A stretch of 64,000 bases of DNA from Tissierella pigra (GTDB lineage: Bacteria; Bacillota; Clostridia; Tissierellales; Tissierellaceae), in NCBI RefSeq assembly GCF_009695605.1, contig NZ_VUNQ01000018.1, positions 1 through 64,000 of the forward strand, written 5' to 3'. Below, piece after piece: positions 45,864 through 55,045 of this stretch. How positions within the stretch are numbered: position 1 is the first letter of the stretch; each line of letters starts with the position of its first letter. Made by a program: the position numbers and the translations under genes. Under the pieces are notes generated by a model. The model had not been told where the DNA came from. It saw nothing but the letters and a program-made list of their open reading frames with translations, and ran no database searches.

Positions 45864-46442
45864 GTGACTGTCTTGGTAAAGCAATATACTAGAGAAATTA
45901 TTCGAGAGAAATTTATAGAGATGTTAAATGAGCGTCCACTTAATAAAATCACAGTTAAGGATATTGCTATAGCATGTGAGATCAATAGAAATACTTTTTA
46001 CTACTACTACACGGATGTATATGCACTTTTGTCAGAGATATTCCAAAGGGAGCTTCAGACAGTAATTGATGAATATAATGATACAGTTTCCTGGGAGGAG
46101 AGCTTTATTGTGGCTGCTAAATTTGCTTTAGAAAACAGAGCAGCTGTTTATCATGTGTATAATTCCATGCAGAGAGAAGAATTAGTGAATTATATATACA
46201 ATGTATCGGGGAATGTCATGATGCGGTATGTTGAAAAAGTAAGTGATGGTATCTCAGCTTCTTCGGAAGATAGAAAACTGATTGCTTCTTTTTATCAGTG
46301 TGCCCTTACTGAAATGGTGCTACGCTGGATTGCTTCTGGAATGAAGGGAGACCCTGATATTATAATCAGACGAATCGGGTATCTCTTTGATGGAAACATA
46401 GAGTTATCACTTAAACGAAGTGCTGGTTTAAATGATGTTTAG
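45864..46442 (+). CDS. TetR-family transcriptional regulator
   Basis: The 192-residue protein has an N-terminal TetR helix-turn-helix: KITVKDIAIACEINRNTFYY followed by YYTDVYALLSEIF, a variant typical of the DhaS/TetR_C_33 type. The C-terminal half is an all-helical ligand domain. GTG 45864 is the longest start, but TTG 45873, eight bases after AGGGGTG, fits the ribosome site better and is close to the helix start. It precedes the oleate hydratase gene, so it may control that gene in response to fatty acids; this is positional inference. Confidence 0.85.
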   Translation: MTVLVKQYTREIIREKFIEMLNERPLNKITVKDIAIACEINRNTFYYYYTDVYALLSEIFQRELQTVIDEYNDTVSWEESFIVAAKFALENRAAVYHVYNSMQREELVNYIYNVSGNVMMRYVEKVSDGISASSEDRKLIASFYQCALTEMVLRWIASGMKGDPDIIIRRIGYLFDGNIELSLKRSAGLNDV

Positions 46443-46510
46443 TAAAAAATAATAAGAGAATCCTCCCACATCAGACATTTTAACTTTAATGCCTAAAAAT
46501 TAGACAAATT

Positions 46511-46543
46511 AACCGCAGTGTTCGAATTTCGAACACTGCGGTT
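46511..46543 (+). terminator. Terminator after the TetR gene
   Basis: AACCGCAGTGTTCGAA (46511-46526) and TTCGAACACTGCGGTT (46528-46543) form a 16-base complementary pair, followed by TGTTTATC. In practice the loop will open to about five bases. The remaining 200 bases to the next gene contain an unused AAGGAGG (46627-46633) but no frame. Confidence 0.8.
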
Positions 46544-46745
46544 TGTTTATCTAATGAAAAAGATATAAAAAACCTATATTATAGATTTATACAAACTTTA
46601 TAAATAATAAGTATTCATAATTCAAAAGGAGGACTTATTATTTATTACACCATATTGGCATGCTAATGGAGTGAACAGAGAAGAACTGCAAATTGATAAT
46701 AGGATTTAGAAGAATATCAAAAAAATTAAGAAAGAGGGAGATACA

Positions 46746-48539
46746 ATGAAATTAAAGACATATGATGATAGACTTAAACTTACAAATGGAACTTATCATA
46801 CTTTAGTAAATGCAAGAAAACCTAAAGGAATTGAAGACAAAAAAGCCTATTTAATTGGTACAGGAATTGGAGCATTGGCTGCTGGTTGTTTTTTAATTCG
46901 TGATGCTCATATGGATGGCAGCAAGATCACATTTTTAGAACAATTAGACATTCCAGGAGGTTCTTTAGATGGAGCAGTTCGTCAAAATGCAGGTTATGTA
47001 GCACGTGGCGGACGTGAGATGGGACATTATTTTGAAGTTTTATGGAATCTATTTAGTTCATTACCATCTACAGAAGACCCTAATATGACTGTATTAGATC
47101 ACTTCTATTATACAAATTATGATGACCCAAATTCTAGCAATTGTCGTATTACTAAAAATCAAGGTGTACGATATGACAATGGAAAATTCAATTTAGGTCA
47201 AGAATTAGCAAAAGAATTAGCTACTTTTACCATGATGTCAGATGATAGTCTTCAAGATAAGTCTATTGAGGATATTTTTTCTGATGAACTATTAAATAGT
47301 GATTTCTGGACATATTGGAGAACTATGTTTGCTTTTGAAAACTGGCATAGTGCTTTAGAGATGAAACTATATATGAACCGTTTTATTCATCATGTTGGGG
47401 GACTTCCAGATCTTTCGGCTTTACAATTCTCACGTCATGACCAATATACTTCATTTGTAAAACCAATGGTTAAATATTTAGAAGACCATGGTGCTAAATT
47501 TGAATATGGAATTACCGTTGATAATGTGGAGTTCCTAATTTCAGAGGATAAAAAAGTTGCAAAGAAAATAGTGGCAAAAGATAAAGATGGAAAAGACGTA
47601 TCTATTGATTTAACAGAAAATGATTTAGTATTTATTACCAATGGTTCTATGACTGAAGGATCTGGATATGGTGATGATAACACTCCTGCTCCATTTAATA
47701 AAGAAATAGGTGGATGTTGGAAGTTATGGAGAAATATAGCAGCTCAATCAGATGAATTTGGAAGGCCAGATAAATTCTGTACAGATCCAGAAAAGTCTAA
47801 CTGGGAGTCTTGTACAGTAACTTGTCATGATGAACGTGTTCCTGCATATATTGAAAAAATTACAAAACGTTCTCCATATGGCGGACGTACTGTAACAGGT
47901 GGTATAGTAACAGCCCTTGATTCTTCATGGTTAATGAGCTGGACAATAAATCGTCAAGAACAATATTATGGACAGCCTGAAAAGGATGTTGTTGTTTGGG
48001 TATATGGTTTATTCTCTGATACTCCTGGAGACTATATTAAGAAACCTATGAGAGATTGTACTGGTAAGGAAATCACAAAAGAGTGGTTATATCATATAGG
48101 AGTTCCTACAGAGGAAATAGAAGAGCTAGCAGGATCTTGTACTGCAGTTCCTGTTATGATGCCATATATCACATCTCAATTTATGCCTCGTGAATTTGGA
48201 GATCGTCCATATGTTGTACCAAAGAATGCAGTAAACTTTGCTTTCCTTGGACAATTTGCTGAAACTCTAGATGATCCAGGACGTGATACAGTATTTACTA
48301 TTGAATACTCAGGACGTACAGCTATGGAGGCAGTATATGTTTTAACTGGAGTTGAAAAAGGAGTTCCTGAAGTTTATGCTTCAAGATATGATATACGTTA
48401 TTTATTAAATGCAGGTAAATGTTTATTAGATGGTGAGAAACCAGAAGTGAATCTATCACCAATGACTAAACAGATGATTGCACAACAAATAGCAGGAACA
48501 GAAATTGAAGTGTTATTGAAAGAATATGGAATTCTTTAA
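46746..48539 (+). CDS. ohyA: Oleate hydratase (myosin-cross-reactive antigen family), FAD-dependent
   Basis: The 597-residue enzyme hydrates the cis-9 double bond of oleate and related unsaturated fatty acids to 10-hydroxy fatty acids, detoxifying them at the membrane. The FAD-binding Rossmann motif GTGIGALAAGCFLIRDA lies near residue 37 and EQLDIPGGSLDGA near 61. The diagnostic loop YVARGGREMGHYFE, with the catalytic Glu, lies near 88. A conserved C-terminal segment includes NFAFLGQFAETLDDPGRDT. The length is normal. The ATG is preceded by AAAGAGGGAG. A TetR gene lies upstream and a terminator follows. Confidence 0.95.
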   Translation: MKLKTYDDRLKLTNGTYHTLVNARKPKGIEDKKAYLIGTGIGALAAGCFLIRDAHMDGSKITFLEQLDIPGGSLDGAVRQNAGYVARGGREMGHYFEVLWNLFSSLPSTEDPNMTVLDHFYYTNYDDPNSSNCRITKNQGVRYDNGKFNLGQELAKELATFTMMSDDSLQDKSIEDIFSDELLNSDFWTYWRTMFAFENWHSALEMKLYMNRFIHHVGGLPDLSALQFSRHDQYTSFVKPMVKYLEDHGAKFEYGITVDNVEFLISEDKKVAKKIVAKDKDGKDVSIDLTENDLVFITNGSMTEGSGYGDDNTPAPFNKEIGGCWKLWRNIAAQSDEFGRPDKFCTDPEKSNWESCTVTCHDERVPAYIEKITKRSPYGGRTVTGGIVTALDSSWLMSWTINRQEQYYGQPEKDVVVWVYGLFSDTPGDYIKKPMRDCTGKEITKEWLYHIGVPTEEIEELAGSCTAVPVMMPYITSQFMPREFGDRPYVVPKNAVNFAFLGQFAETLDDPGRDTVFTIEYSGRTAMEAVYVLTGVEKGVPEVYASRYDIRYLLNAGKCLLDGEKPEVNLSPMTKQMIAQQIAGTEIEVLLKEYGIL

Positions 48540-48561
48540 TCACATTTAAACTTAATAATTT

Positions 48562-48599
48562 AATTAAAATCCCGAATTTTCAAAGTCGGGATTTTAATT
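48562..48599 (+). terminator. Terminator after oleate hydratase
   Basis: AATTAAAATCCCGA (48562-48575) and TCGGGATTTTAATT (48586-48599) form a perfect 14-base stem with a 10-base loop, with T-rich sequence at the 3' side. It isolates the defence region downstream. Confidence 0.8.
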
Positions 48600-48632
48600 T
48601 ATATTTATTTACTACTGAAGGAGGAAACTTTT

Positions 48633-50744
48633 GTGAATAAAGAGAAGAGTCTTAAAAAAGATTATGTTCCTACCATAGGTGAAATGGAAAACTGGTATGA
48701 AGAAGATTTGCGAAAGGAAGCTTTAAGATTATGGGAATACGAAAATAATAAAAAGATAGAAGAAGAAGGATTATTTTTTAAAACATTTAGAAGGCTGGAG
48801 GAAATCGATGATAAAATCTCCTTTGATTCTAAAAAGGACAATGTATATTATGAAAGATATAAAAAATATGTAGAAGAAGAGACAGGGAATAAAGCAAGGG
48901 AAATAGAGGAAATTCAAAATTTAATTGAATATGAAAAGTTCTTTCTTCGTTGGGAAAGAAGAGTCAATAAAGAAAAAAATGGCTCTGGTCATTATGGAAG
49001 TAACTCAGCTACAAGGTATCGAGTTGATTCTATAAAAAGATTAGAAAAAGAGTTGGAAAACATACTAGATACTTCTCCAGAAGGGTGGGAGTACTATTAT
49101 AAAAATCAATTAATAGGAGATATAGAAAACAAACAACAACAGCGATTAGTAAATGTTCCATATGTGGCCAAAGCAAAACAAAAAGTAATGGAATCTTTGA
49201 ATTTAGGAACTCCTGTATATATTGTGGGACATTTAGGAAGTGGAAAAACACAATTAGCAACTGAAGCAGCTTTAGATTTTACTATTGAGAATAAGGTGCA
49301 AAGTGAATTAGAGGATAAAATGGAGAATTGGTTTTATCTAAATCCAAATGCAACAGAAAAAGATGCCATTGAGAAGTTTAGAGAGTTCAATGAAGAAAGA
49401 AAAAATTACTATAAGAACATCTTAGTAAATGGAAATAAAGAGGAAATAGAAGCATTACAGCCATTATTCATATCCGGATCTCATAATTTAACTTATGAAG
49501 ATATGTTTGTAGAAAAAACCTTATCTCTTAACCATAGTTTTTCTCAAGGCTCCTTTTCAGATTATCTCAATATGATTATAGAAGATTTTTATGAGTGGAT
49601 GGATAAGCATAAAGAAAGATTAGATAAGATGACTGACGAAGAGCAATTACAGCTTAAAATTCAGATATGGAAAAGTTTCTCTGATTTGTTGGTGGCAAGA
49701 AATAGTGCTTTTGGTACTGAAATCAAAAAAATAGAAAGAGAAATTTTAATTGCAGTAAAGGAAGGGCGTACTGTAATTGTAGATGAATTAAATACAATTG
49801 CAATGCAAAACTTAATCGGATTAAATGATATATTACAGCGTCATGCAGGAAGTACAGCTTATATTACAGGAGTTGGTCCAGTAGTAATTAAACATGGCTT
49901 TGGATTTATAGGTACAGGGAATCTATCAACTCAAATGGTTAACTATGAAGGAACAAATGAATTAAATCCAGCTTTTAAATCACGATTTGTAACTATTGAA
50001 TACAATTATATACCTCAAAGTGTAATTGGGTCTTTAGAAGACCAAGAACTCCTAGAAATAAACCAACTTTTTAGAGTAATAATTACAGGATTAGCTGATA
50101 AAAATGGGAATATTCATATTCCAAATCCTAAAAGAACATTAGAAGAATTATTTAGATTTTCTCAATTATGTAAAGTGACACAAAACGTCTTTATGGGCAA
50201 ATGGAATGACAATGAAGATCATAGTGATTCTGGAATAGAAGATTTAGAGTTAAGAGAATCTGTATTATCTGTTCGTAATATTCTGCATGTTTTAGATAAT
50301 TGGAATCAAGGAGAAGAGAAGGATTTAAGCAAAGCTTTATGGGATGGATTTATAAGTTCAATTACTTATGCTGATGACCAAAACTATATTTTATCACAAG
50401 CAGTTCGTTTTGGATTTTTTCCTATAAATGAAGGATGGAATGTTAAAACAAAAGCCATAGGAGGAGGTACAACTACCTATGAAGAAATTCGTACCAGTCC
50501 ATACAACTATATTCGCCCTAAAATAGAAACCTTGAGCTATTTAGATGTAATTTACCTTATATTTGGCAAAGGACCTATCAGAAAAACTTTACCAAAAGAG
50601 TTAATAAAAAGCTTTGAAGATAATATAGATAATTTAAAACAGATTGATGTAAAAAAATATCAAGAATTAGACCAGCAATTATTTCATTTAGAACATTCAA
50701 AGAACCTACTGGAATATTTAGAGGATAATGGAGGTAAAAAATGA
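48633..50744 (+). CDS. MoxR-like AAA+ ATPase of a ternary (MoxR-propeller-VWA) system
   Basis: The 703-residue protein has a helical, charged N-terminal extension (1-180) and a single AAA+ module. Walker A is GHLGSGKT at 199-206. Walker B is VIVDELN with Asp 384 and Glu 385. A sensor 1-like GTGNLS and an arginine-finger region NELNPAFKSRFVTIEYNYIP follow. DELN and the sensor match the MoxR/RavA clade. A large insert between Walker A and B (about 220-370) is unusual. It starts at GTG 48633 behind GGAGG. Its stop overlaps the next ATG. MoxR ATPases act as chaperones that remodel VWA-bound partners, which fits the third gene of the set. Confidence 0.8.
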   Translation: MNKEKSLKKDYVPTIGEMENWYEEDLRKEALRLWEYENNKKIEEEGLFFKTFRRLEEIDDKISFDSKKDNVYYERYKKYVEEETGNKAREIEEIQNLIEYEKFFLRWERRVNKEKNGSGHYGSNSATRYRVDSIKRLEKELENILDTSPEGWEYYYKNQLIGDIENKQQQRLVNVPYVAKAKQKVMESLNLGTPVYIVGHLGSGKTQLATEAALDFTIENKVQSELEDKMENWFYLNPNATEKDAIEKFREFNEERKNYYKNILVNGNKEEIEALQPLFISGSHNLTYEDMFVEKTLSLNHSFSQGSFSDYLNMIIEDFYEWMDKHKERLDKMTDEEQLQLKIQIWKSFSDLLVARNSAFGTEIKKIEREILIAVKEGRTVIVDELNTIAMQNLIGLNDILQRHAGSTAYITGVGPVVIKHGFGFIGTGNLSTQMVNYEGTNELNPAFKSRFVTIEYNYIPQSVIGSLEDQELLEINQLFRVIITGLADKNGNIHIPNPKRTLEELFRFSQLCKVTQNVFMGKWNDNEDHSDSGIEDLELRESVLSVRNILHVLDNWNQGEEKDLSKALWDGFISSITYADDQNYILSQAVRFGFFPINEGWNVKTKAIGGGTTTYEEIRTSPYNYIRPKIETLSYLDVIYLIFGKGPIRKTLPKELIKSFEDNIDNLKQIDVKKYQELDQQLFHLEHSKNLLEYLEDNGGKK

Positions 50745-51970
50745 AAGTAAATTTGTCTATAGATGAAGAGTTTTTTAAGAATGAAGTCAAAAATTTAAGA
50801 AATAAGCTGGAGGAATGTAAAAAAACAGGTATTTTAGATAATGATTTTGAAGATAGATTAAAAAGACTCTTACAAATGGAGGATAGTCTATTAAGTGATT
50901 TAATTCCATATTACCGAACTTATGTAGATAATATTAAAAAAACTTCTATGAAGGTAATTCCCATAAAAGAATTAGGGTCTTTCAGTTCTCATGGCTTTCC
51001 ACAAAATATATTAAGAATTAATAAAAATCTTTTTATTACCAGTAGTATAAATAGTAAAGTACAATTTTTTTATATAGATATTCCAAAAAAAACATCTGAA
51101 GAAAAAGAAATAGCAGTAGAATGGAGTCTACCTATAAAGGAAATAAAAGAAAGAATTTCATCTATATATAAACTAAATAATAAAGAAATCCTCCTTTTAG
51201 GCGTAAAAGGAGGATGTTATATACTTTCAAGTGATGATTTTGATAAACTGCCAGATATTAACGAAGAGATTAAAGTTAAAAAGATCCAAAAAGATTGTGA
51301 TTTTAAAGGATTTGGAAGAACTTTAGAGATTGGAGATAATTTATTTGTAACAGGTAATGAAGAAGATACATTAACTTTATTTGAAATAGTGAAGAAAAAG
51401 GATGAATATTCCTTAAATATTCATACAGATATATCTTGTATTATTCCAAATTGGACTGCTATGGAAAAAGTAAGTAAGGACTATTTTGTAGTTGGAACAA
51501 AAGATGGAATAATGTATTTTGTTAAATATGAAAGTGGTCAGCTTAGAGTCTTAGGAGAAACTGATGTATTTCATAATAGAATAAGAAAAATCAAGTATTT
51601 AGAGGATGAAAAAGGTAGTAAGAAATCTCTTATGGTAATTGGAAACAAAGGACAATGTAAAATATTTTCTTTATATGAAGATACAATATTAGAAAATCAT
51701 GACTTAACAGGAAATTTATTTGACCTTCAATCTGAAAAAGGTACTGCTGTAGTTTTAAGTGAAGATGGAATTATATACTTATTTGAAGAGAATTTTGGGA
51801 ATTGGTATTTAAATGAAGAGGCGACCATTAAAGATATGTTCTTTACAAATATATTTAAATTAAGTATTTCAAAATATTTGCTTATGGATATAGGATGTAA
51901 ATTAAACATTTTGAACATTGACGGAATTCATACATCTCAGGATTTATGGAATATGGCTCTATATCAGTAG
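50741..51970 (+). CDS. Predicted beta-propeller protein of the ternary system
   Basis: This 409-residue protein begins with a coiled-coil helix (1-70, NEVKNLRNKLEECKKTGILD). The rest is a series of short beta units separated by about 45-50 residues, such as LRINKNLFITSSINSKVQFF, ILLLGVKGGCYILSSDD, NLFVTGNEEDTLTLFEI, YFVVGTKDGIMYFVKY, KSLMVIGNKGQCKIFSL and TAVVLSEDGIIYLFEE. That pattern is a six- or seven-bladed propeller. The ATG overlaps the ATPase stop by four bases and the VWA gene starts ten bases after its own stop. The neighbours and fold match the bpX component of MoxR-vWA-beta-propeller systems as I recall them from domain databases. Its binding target is unknown. Confidence 0.65.
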   Translation: MKVNLSIDEEFFKNEVKNLRNKLEECKKTGILDNDFEDRLKRLLQMEDSLLSDLIPYYRTYVDNIKKTSMKVIPIKELGSFSSHGFPQNILRINKNLFITSSINSKVQFFYIDIPKKTSEEKEIAVEWSLPIKEIKERISSIYKLNNKEILLLGVKGGCYILSSDDFDKLPDINEEIKVKKIQKDCDFKGFGRTLEIGDNLFVTGNEEDTLTLFEIVKKKDEYSLNIHTDISCIIPNWTAMEKVSKDYFVVGTKDGIMYFVKYESGQLRVLGETDVFHNRIRKIKYLEDEKGSKKSLMVIGNKGQCKIFSLYEDTILENHDLTGNLFDLQSEKGTAVVLSEDGIIYLFEENFGNWYLNEEATIKDMFFTNIFKLSISKYLLMDIGCKLNILNIDGIHTSQDLWNMALYQ

Positions 51971-51980
51971 GAGGTAAACT

Positions 51981-53918
51981 ATGGTTGATGAACAAGCTTT
52001 AATTGAGGAATCTACAAAACACTGCGAAGAATTTTTACAAAAGCAACAACGATCACTGGCTACATTTACAAAAGATTCTAGTCTAATATATATTCCTGAT
52101 GAAAAGCTAGAGAGATTTAGATTAGATTCTGCCAAAGGAATTTTGTATTTGCCCTTAGCTAGATTTTTAGATAAAAATTTAGATGAAAATCAAATGATGT
52201 GGCATATCTATTATGAATTAGCCTTATATCCTGATTGGAGAAAAGAAACTAGAATGTATTTAAATAGAAAAAAATATTGGCAGAAAGAAATTGACAGTAT
52301 GACAAATTATATTCTAGATAGAATAAAAAAAGAAGGACTGGAAAAAGACTCTGCATATGAGTCTAAGATTATTTCAAATTATGTAAGAAAAGAAGTTCTT
52401 GATTTATTATATTCCTTGGATAAGTATGTGTCTTTCTTGAGGGTTTTACAGTTATGTCCCATATACAGAGATGAGGAAAATTTTGAAAAAATCATTTTAT
52501 ATATGAAGGAAATAGGTAAGACTGTTGAATGGATTTCAGAAATGCCTAAACATAGGGCTTTTATAAACAGTTTTTTAATTATTGAACTATATAAAATTCA
52601 GCCTAAATTTGAAGAATGTGTCGAAAATCCATTTCATAGGAAGATTTTCAATGAACCTTTTTTTGACTTTGTTCGTTATCAGTTAATGATACAGATAAAT
52701 AATGAGCAAGGAATTATGGAAAGGGACCCATTTATTAAATCTTTTATATTTCCCGTTTTTAAAGAATTATGGAAACAAGAAATTGATGAAATGATATTTT
52801 ATAAATCAAAGGAAGGTAAAGAGGAAAGTATAAAAGGAGGAGAAAACCCCTTTAAACAGGATGATATAGATGAAGTACAAGAGTCTTTGGAATCTACCTA
52901 TGAAGAAGTAGAAAGGATTTTAGAGGAAATGTTGGAACAGCAAGATCAGATGGTTTCCAGCATAGAAAATATGATGAATAATAAAATGAATTTAGAATGC
53001 TATGGAATCAGCCAAGGGGATCAACAGTTATTTCAATTTTATTCAAATAAGATGAAAAAAGAAAGAGAAGAAATGCGTCAATTTTGGAAAAAATTAATAG
53101 GAGATGCTAAGGAAGAAATAAGTGTAAAAAAAGACCATGAAATAAAGGGAAAACTGGATATAGGTAATTTGATTAATTTTTATCCAGATTTTATTGAAGC
53201 AGAGAAAAAGGGAAACTATAAAAACCTCCCGATTTTCAATAGATACCTTCTAGAATCTCAAACAAATATATTGCCTGAAAGAATAGAGATTTCTTTTGTT
53301 ATAGATAATTCAGGCTCAATGGATCCTAGGAAAATTGAGGCAGCAAGGAAGGCATTGGCAGTAACACTATTATCAATAGATGATTTCAATAGATATTTAA
53401 AAAATAACTCAGAACAGTTGAATCAAAAAATTGAAGTTTTAAGTGAAACTTGGTTTTTTGGAAGTAAATATTATACTGTTAAAGAATTTAATCATAAAAA
53501 TATACAGGAAAAGGAAAAAAGTGAAATAATTCATTCCATTGTAAGATTAGATGGAACAGATGGAGCAACTGATGATGGAAGTTGTCTAAAAGAAATATCC
53601 AATAGGATTACACCTAGACAGGCAAGAGAACTTAAAAAGGGAAATCAAATAAAGATAGTCTTTCAAGTTACAGACGGTGCATCTAGTTTTCCAGGATTAG
53701 CAAAGGAAGCTGTGGAGGAATTATTATCTAAGAATGTGGAAGTATATGGATTTCAAATAGGGAAAAATAATCAAGTAAATGAAAAGATATTTAATTTTGT
53801 ATGGAATGAAGGATATAAAGAACCACATGGAGTAATAATCGGTGAAGAAGTAGAAAAGTTGCCAAGAGAACTGCTAAAAGCTGTAGGAAAAAACATGAAG
53901 TCTATTTTTAATAATTAG
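51981..53918 (+). CDS. VWA-domain protein of the ternary system
   Basis: The 645-residue protein ends in a von Willebrand A domain (about 430-645) with MIDAS motif DNSGS near residue 441, the threonine region DGTDGATDDGS and the third motif QVTDGASS. The N-terminal two thirds are helical. They include MMWHIYYELALYPDW near residue 76, where related MoxR-partner proteins carry a metalloprotease-like helix; only part of that motif is present. VWA proteins of this kind bind MoxR ATPases through the MIDAS Mg2+ and act as substrate adaptors. Start ATG 51981 follows AGGAGG. Confidence 0.8.
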   Translation: MVDEQALIEESTKHCEEFLQKQQRSLATFTKDSSLIYIPDEKLERFRLDSAKGILYLPLARFLDKNLDENQMMWHIYYELALYPDWRKETRMYLNRKKYWQKEIDSMTNYILDRIKKEGLEKDSAYESKIISNYVRKEVLDLLYSLDKYVSFLRVLQLCPIYRDEENFEKIILYMKEIGKTVEWISEMPKHRAFINSFLIIELYKIQPKFEECVENPFHRKIFNEPFFDFVRYQLMIQINNEQGIMERDPFIKSFIFPVFKELWKQEIDEMIFYKSKEGKEESIKGGENPFKQDDIDEVQESLESTYEEVERILEEMLEQQDQMVSSIENMMNNKMNLECYGISQGDQQLFQFYSNKMKKEREEMRQFWKKLIGDAKEEISVKKDHEIKGKLDIGNLINFYPDFIEAEKKGNYKNLPIFNRYLLESQTNILPERIEISFVIDNSGSMDPRKIEAARKALAVTLLSIDDFNRYLKNNSEQLNQKIEVLSETWFFGSKYYTVKEFNHKNIQEKEKSEIIHSIVRLDGTDGATDDGSCLKEISNRITPRQARELKKGNQIKIVFQVTDGASSFPGLAKEAVEELLSKNVEVYGFQIGKNNQVNEKIFNFVWNEGYKEPHGVIIGEEVEKLPRELLKAVGKNMKSIFNN

Positions 53919-53929
53919 TTGGGTAAGTG

Positions 53930-54430
53930 TTAGAGTGGTATTGCCAAACATAATGAGTATAACTGAGGTACATTAGTATTAATACCAAACCATCAAGAAG
54001 TTTTTGGAATTATAGCATATGATAGTGATGAAAAAATCATATCGGCAGAAAAGTTATTTAAAGGTGCAACAGACTCTTCATTGGTAGATTTATGAATAAT
54101 GATGGAGTAAATCTGATTAATGATTATTTTGATGATGTATTATATAATTTGGAGCATTAAAATACTGTTAGTGAGGTAATTGATATAAATGTTTTAGTAG
54201 AGAAACCTATGTTAAAAGCTAATACTAAGCTATTAAATAGACATAAGTATGAAATAGGCAATAAAAGATATGAAGTATAATTGTAGATATATCCCATGGT
54301 AAGCCTGGTAGACCTTATCATGGGCATTTTTTTGTTTTATGGGTAGGTAACTTTATCAAGAAAGAACTTTCAAAAATTAAGACAAATAATCATATAACTG
54401 ATATAATAAAGAATAAAGTGGACCATTTAA
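53930..54430 (+). pseudogene. Decayed coding sequence between the ternary system and BREX
   Basis: Several short frames look like genuine protein interrupted by stops and shifts: TLVLIPNHQEVFGIIAYDSD then EKIISAEKLFKGATDSSLVD (ends 54,094), later EKPMLKANTKLLNRHKYEIG then NKRYEV (ends 54,280), and in another frame VDISHGKPGRPYHGHFFVLW. The last two probably belonged together. The C-terminal style (short polar domain with conserved His/Gly) recalls toxin-like ends of secreted or phage proteins, but no family is recognised. No start or ribosome site is intact. Confidence 0.4.
54293..54333 (+). terminator. Possible terminator upstream of BREX
   Basis: CCCATGGTAAG (54293-54303) pairs with CTTATCATGGG (54314-54324), with one G-T pair, followed by CATTTTTTTG. 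It could end transcription of the ternary-system operon. The same bases also read as coding remnant, so function is uncertain. Confidence 0.45.
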
Positions 54431-54448
54431 AAGGAGTGATGGTAAATT

Positions 54449-55045
54449 ATGTTACAATATACTTCAATATTGAAGTCTAGACCGTATTTATATTTAGAAT
54501 TGAAAAAGGCTATAGAGTTGGTAATTAAGGGATTTACTATAGATCATATAAAAAACAAAGCAATAGAAGAAAATATATTTTCAGTAAATACAGAAGCCCG
54601 AAAAAGAGAAATTGCTTCAACAGTGACAAATAGAATTAGTGTATTAGACGATTTTACAATGGATAAAATCGTAAATGGTAGTTTGCAGACCAGTAAGCAG
54701 TTGGCTTTATATAGTATTCTTAAAACAGATAGATTATTCTTTGAGTTTATGAGAGAAGTTTATAAGGAGAAGATTTTGCTAAATGATATGAACCTAACTG
54801 ATAAGGATTTCAATATATTTTTTAGAAGAAAAGCAGAGCAGAGTGAAAAGATTGCATCATGGAAAGATTATACATTTTATAAATTAGGTCAGGTATACAA
54901 AAGGATATTAACAGAAGCAGGATTTATTAGAAACAGCAAAAAAGAAATTGAAATCCTTCTCCAAATTATAGAAGAGGAAGTTATGGAACATCTAAAAAAT
55001 ATAGGGGATTTATCTTATTTAGAAGCAATGTTAGGAGAGATATAA
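54449..55045 (+). CDS. brxA: BREX protein BrxA (DUF1819)
   Basis: The 198-residue helical protein opens the BREX type 1 operon. Typical BrxA features are LKSRPYLYLELKKAIELVIK at the start, the middle segment LQTSKQLALYSILKTDRLFF, where BrxA also has its conserved KTDRLF-type run, and a basic C-terminal half with WKDYTFYKLGQVYKRILTEA. BrxA structures show a winged-helix DNA-binding fold. It is needed for phage resistance in several BREX systems. The ATG follows AAAAGGAGTGATGGTAAATT. The next gene starts directly after its stop. Confidence 0.9.
   Translation: MLQYTSILKSRPYLYLELKKAIELVIKGFTIDHIKNKAIEENIFSVNTEARKREIASTVTNRISVLDDFTMDKIVNGSLQTSKQLALYSILKTDRLFFEFMREVYKEKILLNDMNLTDKDFNIFFRRKAEQSEKIASWKDYTFYKLGQVYKRILTEAGFIRNSKKEIEILLQIIEEEVMEHLKNIGDLSYLEAMLGEI

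Noticed and set aside
46600-46745. Small gene after AAGGAGG at 46627-46633, upstream of oleate hydratase
   Set aside because: No ATG, GTG or TTG lies at a workable distance with an open frame of useful length; it was left as unexplained leader sequence.
46746-48539. Oleate hydratase as part of the defence island
   Set aside because: It has its own upstream regulator and a strong terminator before the ternary system; nothing links it to defence.
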